This document shows, one piece after another, positions 1 to 8,762 of a stretch of DNA of 64,000 nt (its first letter is position 1; each line of letters begins with the position of its first letter). The stretch is from Mediterraneibacter hominis (GTDB lineage Bacteria > Bacillota > Clostridia > Lachnospirales > Lachnospiraceae), in assembly GCF_014287475.1 (NCBI RefSeq), contig NZ_JACOPF010000001.1, forward strand, positions 1,736,001 to 1,800,000. Direction: 5' to 3'. The notes under the pieces are model-generated. The model was not told the origin of the DNA. It did not search any database and saw only the letters and a list, made by a program, of their open reading frames with translations. The position numbers and the translations under genes were made by a program.

Positions 1-247
1 AATATTTTGGATTATTCTGATTTCCATTGCGCAATGTGATCAATGCAAAGCCTACTTTTTCCCAATCGCCTAATCCATAATCAGTAATATCCCACCCCAG
101 CATATTATCTCTTATTTCGTCATACTCATGGCCTTTTGTCTTCCATTCCTCTGGGGTAAAATTACAAAACGGCGGAAGATAAAATCCATTTTTTCTAACC
201 AGTTCTTCCATTTCTTTAATGCATCTATTTATTTCTGATCTTTTCAT
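1..247 (-). CDS. D-lyxose ketol-isomerase family cupin (N-terminal part; runs off the window)
   Basis: The first 82 codons are visible; the rest lies left of the window. The translation begins MKRSEINRCIKEME and continues with the stretches GFYLPPFCNFTPEEW, EYDEIRDNMLGWDIT and FALITLRNGN. I recognise these as the N-terminal signature of the D-lyxose/D-mannose ketol-isomerase family (a cupin formerly called DUF1498). The metal-binding histidines lie further on and cannot be checked. The ATG at 247 follows a ribosome site (GGAGGTT on the minus strand, about 251-257). It is the last visible gene of the minus-strand operon that begins at 11733, which suggests the operon handles an aldose/ketose pair as well as an acid or amino sugar. 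Confidence 0.8.
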   Translation of the reverse strand, partial: MKRSEINRCIKEMEELVRKNGFYLPPFCNFTPEEWKTKGHEYDEIRDNMLGWDITDYGLGDWEKVGFALITLRNGNQNNPKY

Positions 248-276
248 TTCAACCTCCATTTCTTTCTAAAACAGAC

Positions 277-1185
277 TCATATGAGACACGTTTTTAGCAC
301 TTCCTCCAAACATTCCGGAGCGCCTTTTGCTGCCCCCAGTTCCAAGCTCCAATCCAGCCCTCTATATTTCTTACACCGATCATCATTTTCTACAAAATCA
401 ATCAGACGTTCCATCATTTCCAGATTCCATACGGAATTATCAATCGCCGCCGTCGTATAGATTCCCTTCTCTAACATCTCAAAGCCAAAAATATCTTTTG
501 CATGTGTCTTTTCAGCACTATTGATCACATCTTTTACTAAATGACTCGGAATGAAAAGTAATCCACTCTCTGTTCCCATTACAATATCTCCTGGAAGACA
601 TACCGCACTGCCGATCCGGCAGGCACCATTCAAATCTGTCAGCACACATTCACGAATCGGTGTAGGATCGATTCCCCGATAAAAAACTTGTGTATCAATC
701 TTTTTCATCTGCTCAATATCTCGAACACCGCCCCATATTACCGCACCGCCATTCCCTGTTTTTACATGAATCGCAGTTGTAAGATTTCCGCCGGCAAAAG
801 TACCGTTGTAGACTTTATCAAACATATCTGCAACTACAACATCTCCGTTTCCAAGATTATCCACAACCCATTGATTGAAAAATCCTTCCCAGCCCTTTTC
901 TTCTCCTTGTTTTCGCACAACCTTTGCCAAATCCGGACGAATCGGCATGAAGGTGCAAGTCACTGCTCTTCCCACTAATTTTTTTTCACTATGTAGATAC
1001 TTCATTCCACCTTCATATTGAAAATGGTATCCTTTTACATAAAGTGGAAGCCAGATTTCTTCCAATGTCATTGTTCTTAATTTATCTAAATATACATCTG
1101 GAACTTTCGGTCGTCCGTCTTCTAATCGCTCTCCCTTCCACTCCTGTGTCAATTCTATAATTTCTTCCCTTGTATTGATAATCAC
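277..1185 (-). CDS. RraA-like / HMG-aldolase-like protein, long form
   Basis: The protein has 302 residues. The RraA fold signature GGAVIWGGVRD lies near residues 146-156, followed by VFYRGIDPTP. Relatives include 4-hydroxy-4-methyl-2-oxoglutarate aldolases and oxaloacetate decarboxylases, which act on 2-oxo acids, and RNase E inhibitor RraA. It is about 70-100 residues longer than simple RraA proteins, with extra segments at both ends. The start is GTG at 1185: AAGGAGG lies eight bases upstream, whereas the longer in-frame reading up to 1320 would run into the upstream amidohydrolase gene. A sugar-operon setting favours an aldolase or lyase on a 2-oxo sugar acid over RNA-decay control; that is inference. 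Confidence 0.75.
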   Translation of the reverse strand: MIINTREEIIELTQEWKGERLEDGRPKVPDVYLDKLRTMTLEEIWLPLYVKGYHFQYEGGMKYLHSEKKLVGRAVTCTFMPIRPDLAKVVRKQGEEKGWEGFFNQWVVDNLGNGDVVVADMFDKVYNGTFAGGNLTTAIHVKTGNGGAVIWGGVRDIEQMKKIDTQVFYRGIDPTPIRECVLTDLNGACRIGSAVCLPGDIVMGTESGLLFIPSHLVKDVINSAEKTHAKDIFGFEMLEKGIYTTAAIDNSVWNLEMMERLIDFVENDDRCKKYRGLDWSLELGAAKGAPECLEEVLKTCLI

Positions 1186-1219
1186 ATTTCGTTCCTCCTT
1201 GTCAATCCAGCATTCTCTT

Positions 1220-2443
1220 TTATAATTCAATGACTCCTGGTGCAGTCCGGTAAGCTTCCGGAGCTGACTTCCAATCCGGCATTCCATATGCCATTGGGTT
1301 ATACACAAATTCTCCAGCACGTATCGTAAGCATACATTCTAACATCTGTCTTCCCTGCAGTCGCGCATTTCCACTATCTGCAAATCCGAAATTTCCTTCC
1401 TTTATTTTCAGAACAGCTATATCTGCATCCATACCCACTTCTAATTTTCCAAGCTCTGGATGTCCGATAATCTCTGCCGGACGTGCTGTTGTTCTATACA
1501 GTACCTCTTCTGGCGACATTCCGATATTTAAATACTTTGACATAACATTCAGCAGACCATATACAGGGCCATTTACATTGTGTAGGTATAGATCTGTGGA
1601 CAGTGTATCCGGATAAAAACCTTGTTCATATGCCGGTATTGCATTTCTGAACCAGAAGCTTCCCGCACCATGTCCCAAATCAAAAAGAGTTCCTCTTTTT
1701 CTTGCTTCCAACATAAACTCTTGCATTTCATTTTTCTCATTCAGGATATGAAATTGCTGCGCATATACATGCGTATGAATATCCCCTGGTCTAAGTCGCC
1801 GAAGAATCAGTTCCTCATATGGACGTCCCGGCAAGTACGGCTGAACATCAGCCATAACCGGTTTTCCTGCCAATTCTCCTGCCCTCACTGCAGCATCCAC
1901 TGAAGCCCACGCCGGATGCTCCTCATCAAATGGTTTTCCCACATGATAATGTGCTGTTTTCACGCCTACAACTTCCTTAATTTCTCTTGCGATTGCAGCC
2001 GCTGTTTCTATATAAAAATTCCGTGGTTCCAATTCAGAAGCGAGGCTGACCATTCCTCCATAGGCAATATTGATAAATGCCAAAATCCGCAATTTTGATT
2101 TATCTATAAAACGATCTTTAAAATCAAAAAAATCTTTACATCCGCAACTTCCTGCATCTACCGCAGTTGTCACACCATTTTGAAACATATGTGCTTCTCC
2201 ATCAATCATCGGAAGTGTATCTTCCGATGAACCGCATAATGGATATATGTGCGTATGCATATCAATCAATCCTGGAGATAGAATCATCCCTTCCAGATTA
2301 ATTTCTGTAATACCTTCTTTTTCAATTCCTGCCTCCATTGCAGTAATCTTTCCTTCTGACACTACAATGTTCTTTTCTTCAAAACACCGGCTTTGAGAAT
2401 TATATACCCTCCCGTTTTTTAAAATATAATCTTTCAAAGTCAT
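1220..2443 (-). CDS. amidohydrolase/deacetylase family metallohydrolase (EF_0837-like)
   Basis: The protein has 407 residues with the amidohydrolase layout: a short beta domain (KNGRVYNSQSRCFEEKNIVV), then the metal motif DMHTHIY with His63 and His65, a likely bridging Lys162 in GVKTAHYHVG, HTHVY further on, and the C-terminal ARPAEIIGHPELGKLEVGMDADIAV. The family often sits beside DgaE-type PLP enzymes in amino-sugar-acid clusters, and one is present here at 8763-9869. Its stop overlaps the start side of nothing downstream, but its start overlaps the lactonase stop by four bases (2440-2443), so the two are translationally coupled. I infer removal of an N-acyl group or opening of a cyclic amide; the substrate is unknown. 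Confidence 0.8.
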   Translation of the reverse strand: MTLKDYILKNGRVYNSQSRCFEEKNIVVSEGKITAMEAGIEKEGITEINLEGMILSPGLIDMHTHIYPLCGSSEDTLPMIDGEAHMFQNGVTTAVDAGSCGCKDFFDFKDRFIDKSKLRILAFINIAYGGMVSLASELEPRNFYIETAAAIAREIKEVVGVKTAHYHVGKPFDEEHPAWASVDAAVRAGELAGKPVMADVQPYLPGRPYEELILRRLRPGDIHTHVYAQQFHILNEKNEMQEFMLEARKRGTLFDLGHGAGSFWFRNAIPAYEQGFYPDTLSTDLYLHNVNGPVYGLLNVMSKYLNIGMSPEEVLYRTTARPAEIIGHPELGKLEVGMDADIAVLKIKEGNFGFADSGNARLQGRQMLECMLTIRAGEFVYNPMAYGMPDWKSAPEAYRTAPGVIEL

Positions 2444-3438
2444 TCCTCCTCTGCTGTTATTTTAATCACATTGGTCACTCCCGGAAGGTCGAGAGAATCA
2501 CAAATATTGAGTTGGGTATTCTCCTCATCCCACCGACAACTAACAAGCTTTCCACTCTTTTGGCAGCAAATCAAAATACTTCCATCGTCCGCAATCAAAA
2601 GTCCACGGGGAAATTTCCCTCCGCAATCCCATTCTCCGATCTTTTCTCCCAGTCTCTCCAGTGAAAAAGCCGAAACTGTTTCTGTACCTCTGTTTCCTAC
2701 AAATAAAATCTTCTCTTTCCAGATACTCGCATCTCCCGGTGCGTTATTTCCTACATACATTGTCGTATACTTGGTACATATTCGCTGAACCTGTTGTTTA
2801 TTTTTCTGTTGCTGCATCTGCCAAAAAGACAGTGTACTTGCACTTTCATTAATAACCACTGCATTCTTTTCCGAATTCCACAGTAATATCTGGCGTGGTC
2901 CTTCGCCTTCGTCAATTGGAAAATTTAAATTACATTCTCCCAAGGCCCTTCCTTTCTGCTGATGTCTACACACTCTGGATAAACCTAAGTCCACCAAGTA
3001 AAGCTGATTTTCTTTTCCCTGATAAACACAATGCGCATGCGACTCTTTCTGCCCTTTTTTCATCCAAATACATTGCGTTAATTCTGTATCTACAGCAAAA
3101 AAATCACCACTCATATAACAGCTTCCATAAAGCATGGTACGGTCTTCCGATAAGCATAAATGACAAAGGCCCTCTCCCGGTGCCTGAAATCTTTTTTCTT
3201 CGATCAGATTTCCATTTTCCCATACAAATTTTACAATTTCATTCGTTTTTTCAAAGGCAGCATAGATATAACTTCTACGGTCAGATACAACTTTTTCAAC
3301 CATATAAGAGGGACCGCCATCATAATAATCCTCTTGTTCTCTTTGTATTTTCCCGTTATCAGTGATTTTCAATACAATAAGATTGGAATGCTTCTCTATA
3401 TCGCCATATCCTGTTGCCACAAAATATTTTTCAGCCAT
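2440..3438 (-). CDS. lactonase-family beta-propeller protein
   Basis: The 332-residue protein starts MAEKYFVATGYGD and has repeated blade-like segments typical of the 6-phosphogluconolactonase/YbhE propeller family (PF10282): GPSYMVEKVVSDRRSYIYAA, GLCHLCLSEDRTMLYGS, SHAHCVY, GPRQILLWN and GGKFPRGLLIADDGSILI. There is no signal peptide, so it should be cytoplasmic. Members hydrolyse sugar-acid lactones made by sugar dehydrogenases. The SDR enzyme at 9887-10675 could supply such a lactone. It lies six bases after the RidA gene at 3445-3915 and overlaps the amidohydrolase start by four bases. Sequence divergence within the family is high, so lactonase activity is inferred. Confidence 0.75.
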   Translation of the reverse strand: MAEKYFVATGYGDIEKHSNLIVLKITDNGKIQREQEDYYDGGPSYMVEKVVSDRRSYIYAAFEKTNEIVKFVWENGNLIEEKRFQAPGEGLCHLCLSEDRTMLYGSCYMSGDFFAVDTELTQCIWMKKGQKESHAHCVYQGKENQLYLVDLGLSRVCRHQQKGRALGECNLNFPIDEGEGPRQILLWNSEKNAVVINESASTLSFWQMQQQKNKQQVQRICTKYTTMYVGNNAPGDASIWKEKILFVGNRGTETVSAFSLERLGEKIGEWDCGGKFPRGLLIADDGSILICCQKSGKLVSCRWDEENTQLNICDSLDLPGVTNVIKITAEEE

Positions 3439-3444
3439 CCCAAA

Positions 3445-3915
3445 TCAGCTTTCTACTTCCACAATCACTTCTATTTCAACCGGAATATTATGATTCGGAA
3501 GATTTCTCGTTCCCATTACAGTTCTTGTATGATACCCTCGTTCTTCAAGTACATCTGCAATCGTATCTGAAAAACCATCAAATACTTTTTCCACATCAGT
3601 GAAACCTTTTGCGCAGTTCACCAACCCAAATGCTTTCACGATACGCTTCACCTTATCCAAACTTCCTAGTGTATCTTTCAACGCTCCCAGTATAATAATC
3701 GCACACTCTCTTGCAGCTGCATATCCTTCTTCCAATGTTAAATCTTCACCTATTCTACCCGAAAAAAGTGCTTTTCCAGTAATCTGGTCTTCCGGTCCAT
3801 GTCCTGAAACAAAAATCAGATCATCTGTTTGTCTTAAAAGAACAATTCCTCTTTTCTTTTTATATACAGGTTCTTTTTCCTGTCCATCTTCGATGATTCT
3901 ATTAATACTGTCCAT
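3445..3915 (-). CDS. RidA/YjgF family protein (copy 1)
   Basis: The 156-residue protein has the L-PSP/RidA pattern: FVSGHGPED near the middle, CAIIILGALKDTLGSLDKV, and a C-terminal TVMGTRNLPNHNIPVEIEV. RidA proteins hydrolyse reactive enamine/imine products of PLP enzymes, releasing ammonia and a 2-oxo acid. It is the first of a tandem pair; the second lies 15 bases upstream at 3931-4398. The copies share layout (LGLINS in one, FGLVNC in the other) but are clearly diverged. Pairing with the DgaE-like PLP enzyme in the same operon suggests substrate-specific imine hydrolysis, though some RidA paralogues have other activities. Confidence 0.85.
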   Translation of the reverse strand: MDSINRIIEDGQEKEPVYKKKRGIVLLRQTDDLIFVSGHGPEDQITGKALFSGRIGEDLTLEEGYAAARECAIIILGALKDTLGSLDKVKRIVKAFGLVNCAKGFTDVEKVFDGFSDTIADVLEERGYHTRTVMGTRNLPNHNIPVEIEVIVEVES

Positions 3916-3930
3916 TCATGCTCCCTCCTG

Positions 3931-4398
3931 CTATTTTCGTATTTTTACAATCGCCTCAACTGTGACAGGAACATTTTCCCATAATGCATATGCTCCCATT
4001 GCAGAACGTGCATGCTGACCTCTTCTTCCAAAAACTTCTACCATAAGATCTGAAAATCCATTCATAACATACGGCTGTTCGCAAAAATCTCCTGCACTAT
4101 TGATCAATCCAAGCGCTTTTACAAAATAATCTACTCGATCCAATTCACCGATATAATCTTTAATTGTTGCAATCATATTCAATCCACAAATTCTGGCAGC
4201 TTCATACGCCGTGTCTTTATCTATCTCTGCTCCAACTTTTCCCTGATAAACAGGTTTTCCCTCTGCATCTACCGGAAAATGTGCGGATAAAAAGAGAAGA
4301 TCTCCTTTTATACAAGCATCTACAACACCTTGTCCCTTTCTATTTCTAACCGGAAGTGTAATTCCTAAATTTTCTAATCTTTTTCCTGTCTCACTCAT
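3931..4398 (-). CDS. RidA/YjgF family protein (copy 2)
   Basis: This is the upstream member of the tandem RidA pair, 155 residues. Visible family features are LLFLSAHFPVDAEGKPVYQG, ICGLNMIATIKDYIGELD, the GLINSAGDF segment and the closing ENVPVTVEAIVKI. The usual RidA arginine region reads HARSAMGAYALWENVPV. The gene follows the permease at 4426-5280 after 27 bases and clearly belongs to the operon. Two diverged copies may mean two imine intermediates or a hetero-oligomer. Which copy is the canonical deaminase cannot be settled by eye. Confidence 0.85.
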   Translation of the reverse strand: MSETGKRLENLGITLPVRNRKGQGVVDACIKGDLLFLSAHFPVDAEGKPVYQGKVGAEIDKDTAYEAARICGLNMIATIKDYIGELDRVDYFVKALGLINSAGDFCEQPYVMNGFSDLMVEVFGRRGQHARSAMGAYALWENVPVTVEAIVKIRK

Positions 4399-4425
4399 TT
4401 TTTATCTCTCCTTCTATATTTTTAT

Positions 4426-5280
4426 TTAGCCTTTTACCGCACCACTCGCTAATCCTTCTACAAACTGCTTTTGTACAAGCATAAAAACAATAATAATTGG
4501 AATTGTGATTAACATTGCAGCCGCCATTGTCTGTCCCCAGTCTACCCTGTAAAAAGATGAAAATTCACTCAGTGCCAACGGAACTGTCCTGCTGGATTCA
4601 CTTCTCGTAAGTACATTTGCAATCGCAAATTCATTCCACGATGAAATAAATGCATAGATTCCGGTTGCCGCCAATGCCGGTTTTAAAAGCGGAATCACGA
4701 TTTTGGAAAGCATCTGTATCGTCGAGCATCCATCCATCACCGCTGCTTCTTCTATTTCTTTCGGGATTCCCTTAAAATATCCTTTTGCCATCCATGTAAC
4801 CAACGGCATACTGATTGCCAAATGTGCAATCGCAAGCCCCAATTTTGTGTCTACCAGACCCACTGCATTTTCCATATAATACATCGGAATCATCAAAACT
4901 GTTAATGGAAGCATCTGACTGATCAACATAAAAAGGGACAATCCTTTACTTCCTCTAAATTTGAATCGCGCAAACGCATATCCGGCGCTTCCTCCTAAAA
5001 GAAGTGCAATAACAGTAGAAATTCCACCTACAATCATACTATTCAAAAATGCTCTTGGAATCGAACTTTCCGTAAGCACTAACAGATAGTTGCTCAATGT
5101 CGGCATTTTCGGAATCCAATACGGAGGATTGGAAAACACCTCGTTTCCGGGTTTGATAGAAGTACTTGCAACCCATGCAAGCGGAAATAATGCTGCGATC
5201 ACTGCGAATCCTAGAACAATATATGTTAGAACAATTCCTATATGTCCCAGCCATTTTTTCTTTTTTTTCGTATCCATCAA
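4426..5280 (-). CDS. CUT1 carbohydrate ABC transporter permease, MalG type
   Basis: The 284-residue membrane protein has about six hydrophobic segments and the inner-membrane EAA loop EEAAVMDGCSTIQMLSKI, which contacts the ATPase. The ending GLASGAVKG is typical of MalG-like subunits. It forms the import channel with the MalF-type subunit at 5277-6149, with which it overlaps by four bases, and receives substrate from the lipoprotein at 6200-7456. No ATPase gene occurs in this operon, as is usual for Bacillota that share one MsmX/MsmK ATPase among importers. Confidence 0.92.
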   Translation of the reverse strand: MMDTKKKKKWLGHIGIVLTYIVLGFAVIAALFPLAWVASTSIKPGNEVFSNPPYWIPKMPTLSNYLLVLTESSIPRAFLNSMIVGGISTVIALLLGGSAGYAFARFKFRGSKGLSLFMLISQMLPLTVLMIPMYYMENAVGLVDTKLGLAIAHLAISMPLVTWMAKGYFKGIPKEIEEAAVMDGCSTIQMLSKIVIPLLKPALAATGIYAFISSWNEFAIANVLTRSESSRTVPLALSEFSSFYRVDWGQTMAAAMLITIPIIIVFMLVQKQFVEGLASGAVKG

Positions 5281-6149
5281 TTCTCCTCCTTAATGACAAA
5301 TTTCACATACAGCGCTGCAAATATCATTGTGATCAATAACTGCATTACAGCACTTGCTGAAGCTGAATTAATATTAAGAACCTGGAACTGATTATATACC
5401 AGAATCGAAAGGGTTGTTGTTTTCTGTCCTCCTGATGTCATAATAAAAATCAGTGAAAATTCATTGATTGCCCATACAAGCAGCATCAAAATACAAATGA
5501 AACTTACATCCTTTAACATTGGAAGTGTAATATACCATAATTTTTTAAACCAACCGGCTCCATCCAATTCTGCACTCTCATACAGATCTCTCGGTAATTG
5601 CTGTAATCCTGCTGTCATCATAAGCATAACATATGGTGCACATGCCCATACCTGAACAATGATTACCGATAACATCGCATATTGAGGACTGGACAGCCAG
5701 GAAATCTCTTTTTCAATTACACCGATACTCATCAATAAATGGTTGATCATTCCTCCATCTGTGGTAAACAACCATTTCCATGCCGTTGCCTTCACAACTC
5801 CCGGAATGATCCACGCAACAAATATGAGACTACGAAATACACCTTTTATCCGTGTTCCTCTTCTGTTGATCAAAAGTGCAAGTATAAATCCGAGCAGAAA
5901 TGCTGGTATCACGGTTCCCAATGTCCACACCAGCGTATTCCATATTGAAGATGTAAACATTGGATTTTTAAACAAGCGGAGATAATTTGTCAACCCTGCA
6001 AAACCGTTCTGTCCAATCGCATTCTCACTAAAACTCATAGATATGATATAAAATAATGGATATATGATAAGTAATGCTGTCACAGCAACTCCCGGAAGTA
6101 TAAATGGAATCGCCTTTTTTTCATCTCTTGTCAAATAAAATTTTTTCAT
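5277..6149 (-). CDS. CUT1 carbohydrate ABC transporter permease, MalF/UgpA type
   Basis: The 290-residue protein has an N-terminal membrane helix (AIPFILPGVAVTALLIIYPL), several further helices, and the EAA loop YESAELDGAGWFKKLWYI. It is the partner of the permease that begins at 5280. AAAAATG start context with AGGTAAAA upstream is adequate. It follows the binding-protein gene by 50 bases. Family knowledge places it in oligosaccharide or glycoside uptake; the substrate is not readable from the sequence. Confidence 0.92.
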   Translation of the reverse strand: MKKFYLTRDEKKAIPFILPGVAVTALLIIYPLFYIISMSFSENAIGQNGFAGLTNYLRLFKNPMFTSSIWNTLVWTLGTVIPAFLLGFILALLINRRGTRIKGVFRSLIFVAWIIPGVVKATAWKWLFTTDGGMINHLLMSIGVIEKEISWLSSPQYAMLSVIIVQVWACAPYVMLMMTAGLQQLPRDLYESAELDGAGWFKKLWYITLPMLKDVSFICILMLLVWAINEFSLIFIMTSGGQKTTTLSILVYNQFQVLNINSASASAVMQLLITMIFAALYVKFVIKEEN

Positions 6150-6199
6150 TTTTACCTCCGCCTCTTATAATTTATAGGGAGGGACTTCCCTCCCTTTCA

Positions 6200-7456
6200 T
6201 TAATTTGCAAGTAATGCATCAATATCTTTTGCCATTGCTTCACAAGCTTCATCTACCGACATCGTTCCAGCCACCGCATTTTGCATATACTGGAAAATGA
6301 TCGGCTCCATCTCTGACCATCTTTCGTATGTCGGCTCTGCTTTTGAATTATCTAACTGTTCCATAAATGGTTTCAACTCTTCTGTTGCAAACTGTTCATA
6401 TTCCATTGCTGTTTTACTTGCCGGGAAAGAATCTGTCAGTCTTGCCTGGTTCTCCGGTGTTGTGATATATGCCATAAATTCAGCCGCTGCTTCTTTATTT
6501 TCACTCTTAGATGACAATGCTACACACCAGCCATTTGCTGTTGTTGTTCCCATTCCATCAACCCCCGGAATAACAGCTGTTCCAAAATTAAGCTCCGGGT
6601 AATCTGTCTTCAATGTCTCTACATCAAATGGACCTGTCAGCATGAATGCAAGGTTCCCCTGTCCAAAAGATTCTCTCATTGTTGTATTATCAAATTCAGA
6701 ACTTCCCGGTGAAGCATAACCTTCTTGAATTGAATCTACAATATTTTTAAGTGCTTCCTTGGCCGCTTGACTATTCATCATACATTTTCCACTTTCATCC
6801 AATACGTCTCCGCCATATGTATACATCTGCTGTACCAGACGTGTCGCCGCATTTGCCTGATTTCCTAACGGCCATGCAAAACCATATTTACCATCTGTTG
6901 AAAGCTTCTTGCTCATTTCTACCATTTCATCCCATGTCTCTGGAAATGTCTCATATCCTGCTGCTTTCAGCATATCTATATTGTAGTAAATTCCAGAACC
7001 ATCGTATCGGAAAGGAACTCCGTATACTTTTCCATCCACAGATGTAATATCCAGTGCCGGTTCTACAATATCTGCAAAATCAATTCCAGCTGTTTTTCCC
7101 AATTCATCCATTGGCTCTAACAAGCCTTTGTTTGCAAATGGAGCAACATCTGTCAACAGCATGGTGCATATTTCCGGTGCATTATCTGTACTGATTGCTG
7201 TTGTAATTTTACTTTTATATGTATCCCAATCAGTTACCACAATATCCACTTTTATATCCGGATGTTCTTTTTCAAATTCGGCTGCCATCTCTTTACTTTC
7301 TACTTCATCCCAGTTTGGTGTCCACCATTCAATGGTTTTCACACCTTCTTTTTCTTCAGAAGAAGAGCTTCCCTTTCCACATCCTGCTGCCATAGATACA
7401 ACTAATGTTGTACCGAGCGCTACCGCCATCCATCTTTTTGCAACTCTTTTTTTCAT
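6200..7456 (-). CDS. extracellular sugar-binding lipoprotein (CUT1 ABC importer)
   Basis: The 418-residue precursor has a positively charged signal peptide and a lipobox ending MAAGC, so Cys26 should be lipidated and the protein held on the outer face of the membrane. SBP-family features are TIEWWTPNWDEVESKEMAAE, EICTMLLTDVAPFANKGLLE, YGVPFRYDGSGIYYN and NGWCVALSSKSENKEAAAEF. Its ATG overlaps the stop of the AGE epimerase gene by four bases, with GGAGG ten bases upstream. It supplies the permeases at 5277-6149 and 4426-5280. Confidence 0.93.
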   Translation of the reverse strand: MKKRVAKRWMAVALGTTLVVSMAAGCGKGSSSSEEKEGVKTIEWWTPNWDEVESKEMAAEFEKEHPDIKVDIVVTDWDTYKSKITTAISTDNAPEICTMLLTDVAPFANKGLLEPMDELGKTAGIDFADIVEPALDITSVDGKVYGVPFRYDGSGIYYNIDMLKAAGYETFPETWDEMVEMSKKLSTDGKYGFAWPLGNQANAATRLVQQMYTYGGDVLDESGKCMMNSQAAKEALKNIVDSIQEGYASPGSSEFDNTTMRESFGQGNLAFMLTGPFDVETLKTDYPELNFGTAVIPGVDGMGTTTANGWCVALSSKSENKEAAAEFMAYITTPENQARLTDSFPASKTAMEYEQFATEELKPFMEQLDNSKAEPTYERWSEMEPIIFQYMQNAVAGTMSVDEACEAMAKDIDALLAN

Positions 7457-8715
7457 ATTGATTTTTCCTCCTTTTCATTCTCGGCTTCTTTACATTTTAA
7501 ATACTTTTCTGCAAGAAGACTGATTTTCATTAAACATCTTGTAATATGATATGGGCCTTTTAATTCAAAACCTTTCCAATCACATAAAACACCTCCCTCC
7601 CTGTTTAAAATTGAATACCATTCCCCATATTTTTTATCTCTGAAATAAAGTTCTGTATATTCATATAATTTCTTAAAGTAAATAAAATGTTTTTCATTTT
7701 CATTCAACAGTGCACTCATAAATAACGCATTCAAACCTTCTGCCTGTACCCACCAGATTTTGCTGTCCCATGCGGCCGGTATTCCTTCGTAATCTGTCAC
7801 CAAAAATTGTTCTTCCGGTGCTTTTCCAGCCACATCGATATGTTGGATAAATCCACCATAATTTTCATCATAACAGCGTTCGATCACCCAATCCAAAACC
7901 TCTTCTGCACGCAGTTTCCATGATTTCTCATCTAACATGCATCCCGCTTCCATCGCAAACCATAACGATTCCATAGCATGTCCAGCATCTACCAATCTTC
8001 CTTCTCTACTCAACTCTGGTCTTCCATCCTGCTTCACATACTCCAATGGTGCCTGCAGTTCACTGTTTGCAAATTCATATAACGATTTTCTGACACATTC
8101 TCTCAATACATCTTCATATCGGTTTCCAAATAAATCAAAACTTTCCAAGGCAACCAATAACGTCATAAAATTCACTGCATGCTTCTGCCATCCTGCTCGG
8201 ATTCCTTCTTTTCGTAGAATCTGTTCATCTTTTACATTTTGAAATAATTGTTCTGTCAACTGCCGCACTTTTGCAAGCTCTTCTTCGTCGGGCGGTACAG
8301 CTTTAAAATATTCATATAACCCTTTTATCGCAAAATGATCGGTAAAAATAGAAGTCGTTCCTTCTAAAACCTTTCCCTCTCTCGTAAGCAATTTTTGAAA
8401 CCGCCCATTGCCTGCATAAAAATTTCCCTTTGTATAACGATACCCTTGCCCCGCAATATTAAGCCATGTCTCTTTTTTCTGGATAAATCGATACAAAGCT
8501 GCGAAGCTATACATATCTCTTCCTACAAACCATCCAGGTTTCACTGTCTTTATCAATTTTCCTTCTCTGTCAAAACAGTTAAAATATCCTCCATATTCCT
8601 GATCCAGAACCCTTGGCTCCCAAAATGGAATGTGATCTTCTAATAGCTGTTTCTTCGCTGATTCTCCAAGCTTCTTTATTTCATTTTTATGTGCTTCATA
8701 AAAACTCTTTCTCAT
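7453..8715 (-). CDS. AGE (N-acylglucosamine 2-epimerase) family epimerase/isomerase
   Basis: The 420-residue protein has the alpha/alpha-barrel pattern of the AGE family: FWEPRVLDQEYGGYFNCFD near the N-terminus, RDMYSFAALYRF, DAGHAMESLWFAMEA in the middle and WWVQAEGLNALFMS later. Family members are N-acetylglucosamine 2-epimerases, cellobiose 2-epimerases and aldose-ketose isomerases. Size and motifs do not separate these. In this operon an epimerase of an N-acylated hexosamine or of a sugar freed from a glycoside would fit. A perfect 12-base palindrome sits just upstream of its start (8729-8740), so it may have local control. Confidence 0.85.
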   Translation of the reverse strand: MRKSFYEAHKNEIKKLGESAKKQLLEDHIPFWEPRVLDQEYGGYFNCFDREGKLIKTVKPGWFVGRDMYSFAALYRFIQKKETWLNIAGQGYRYTKGNFYAGNGRFQKLLTREGKVLEGTTSIFTDHFAIKGLYEYFKAVPPDEEELAKVRQLTEQLFQNVKDEQILRKEGIRAGWQKHAVNFMTLLVALESFDLFGNRYEDVLRECVRKSLYEFANSELQAPLEYVKQDGRPELSREGRLVDAGHAMESLWFAMEAGCMLDEKSWKLRAEEVLDWVIERCYDENYGGFIQHIDVAGKAPEEQFLVTDYEGIPAAWDSKIWWVQAEGLNALFMSALLNENEKHFIYFKKLYEYTELYFRDKKYGEWYSILNREGGVLCDWKGFELKGPYHITRCLMKISLLAEKYLKCKEAENEKEEKSI

Positions 8716-8728
8716 ATTCCGCCCCTTT

Positions 8729-8740
8729 GTAAACGTTTAC
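8729..8740. promoter_or_regulatory. LacI-type operator GTAAACGTTTAC (operator 1)
   Basis: A perfect 12-base palindrome lies 14 bases before the AGE epimerase start, in the 47-base gap after the PLP-enzyme gene. Near-copies occur upstream of the LacI gene (11763-11774 and 11852-11863). It could serve an internal promoter or act as a roadblock. A catabolite-control (cre) site has a similar core, so CcpA is an alternative reader. Confidence 0.65.
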
Positions 8741-8762
8741 TTTCTAAGCTAAAAAAAATATT

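Noticed and set aside
2895..3570. Overlapping plus-strand frames over the lactonase and RidA genes
   Set aside because: They are antisense shadows; the minus-strand proteins carry clear family motifs.
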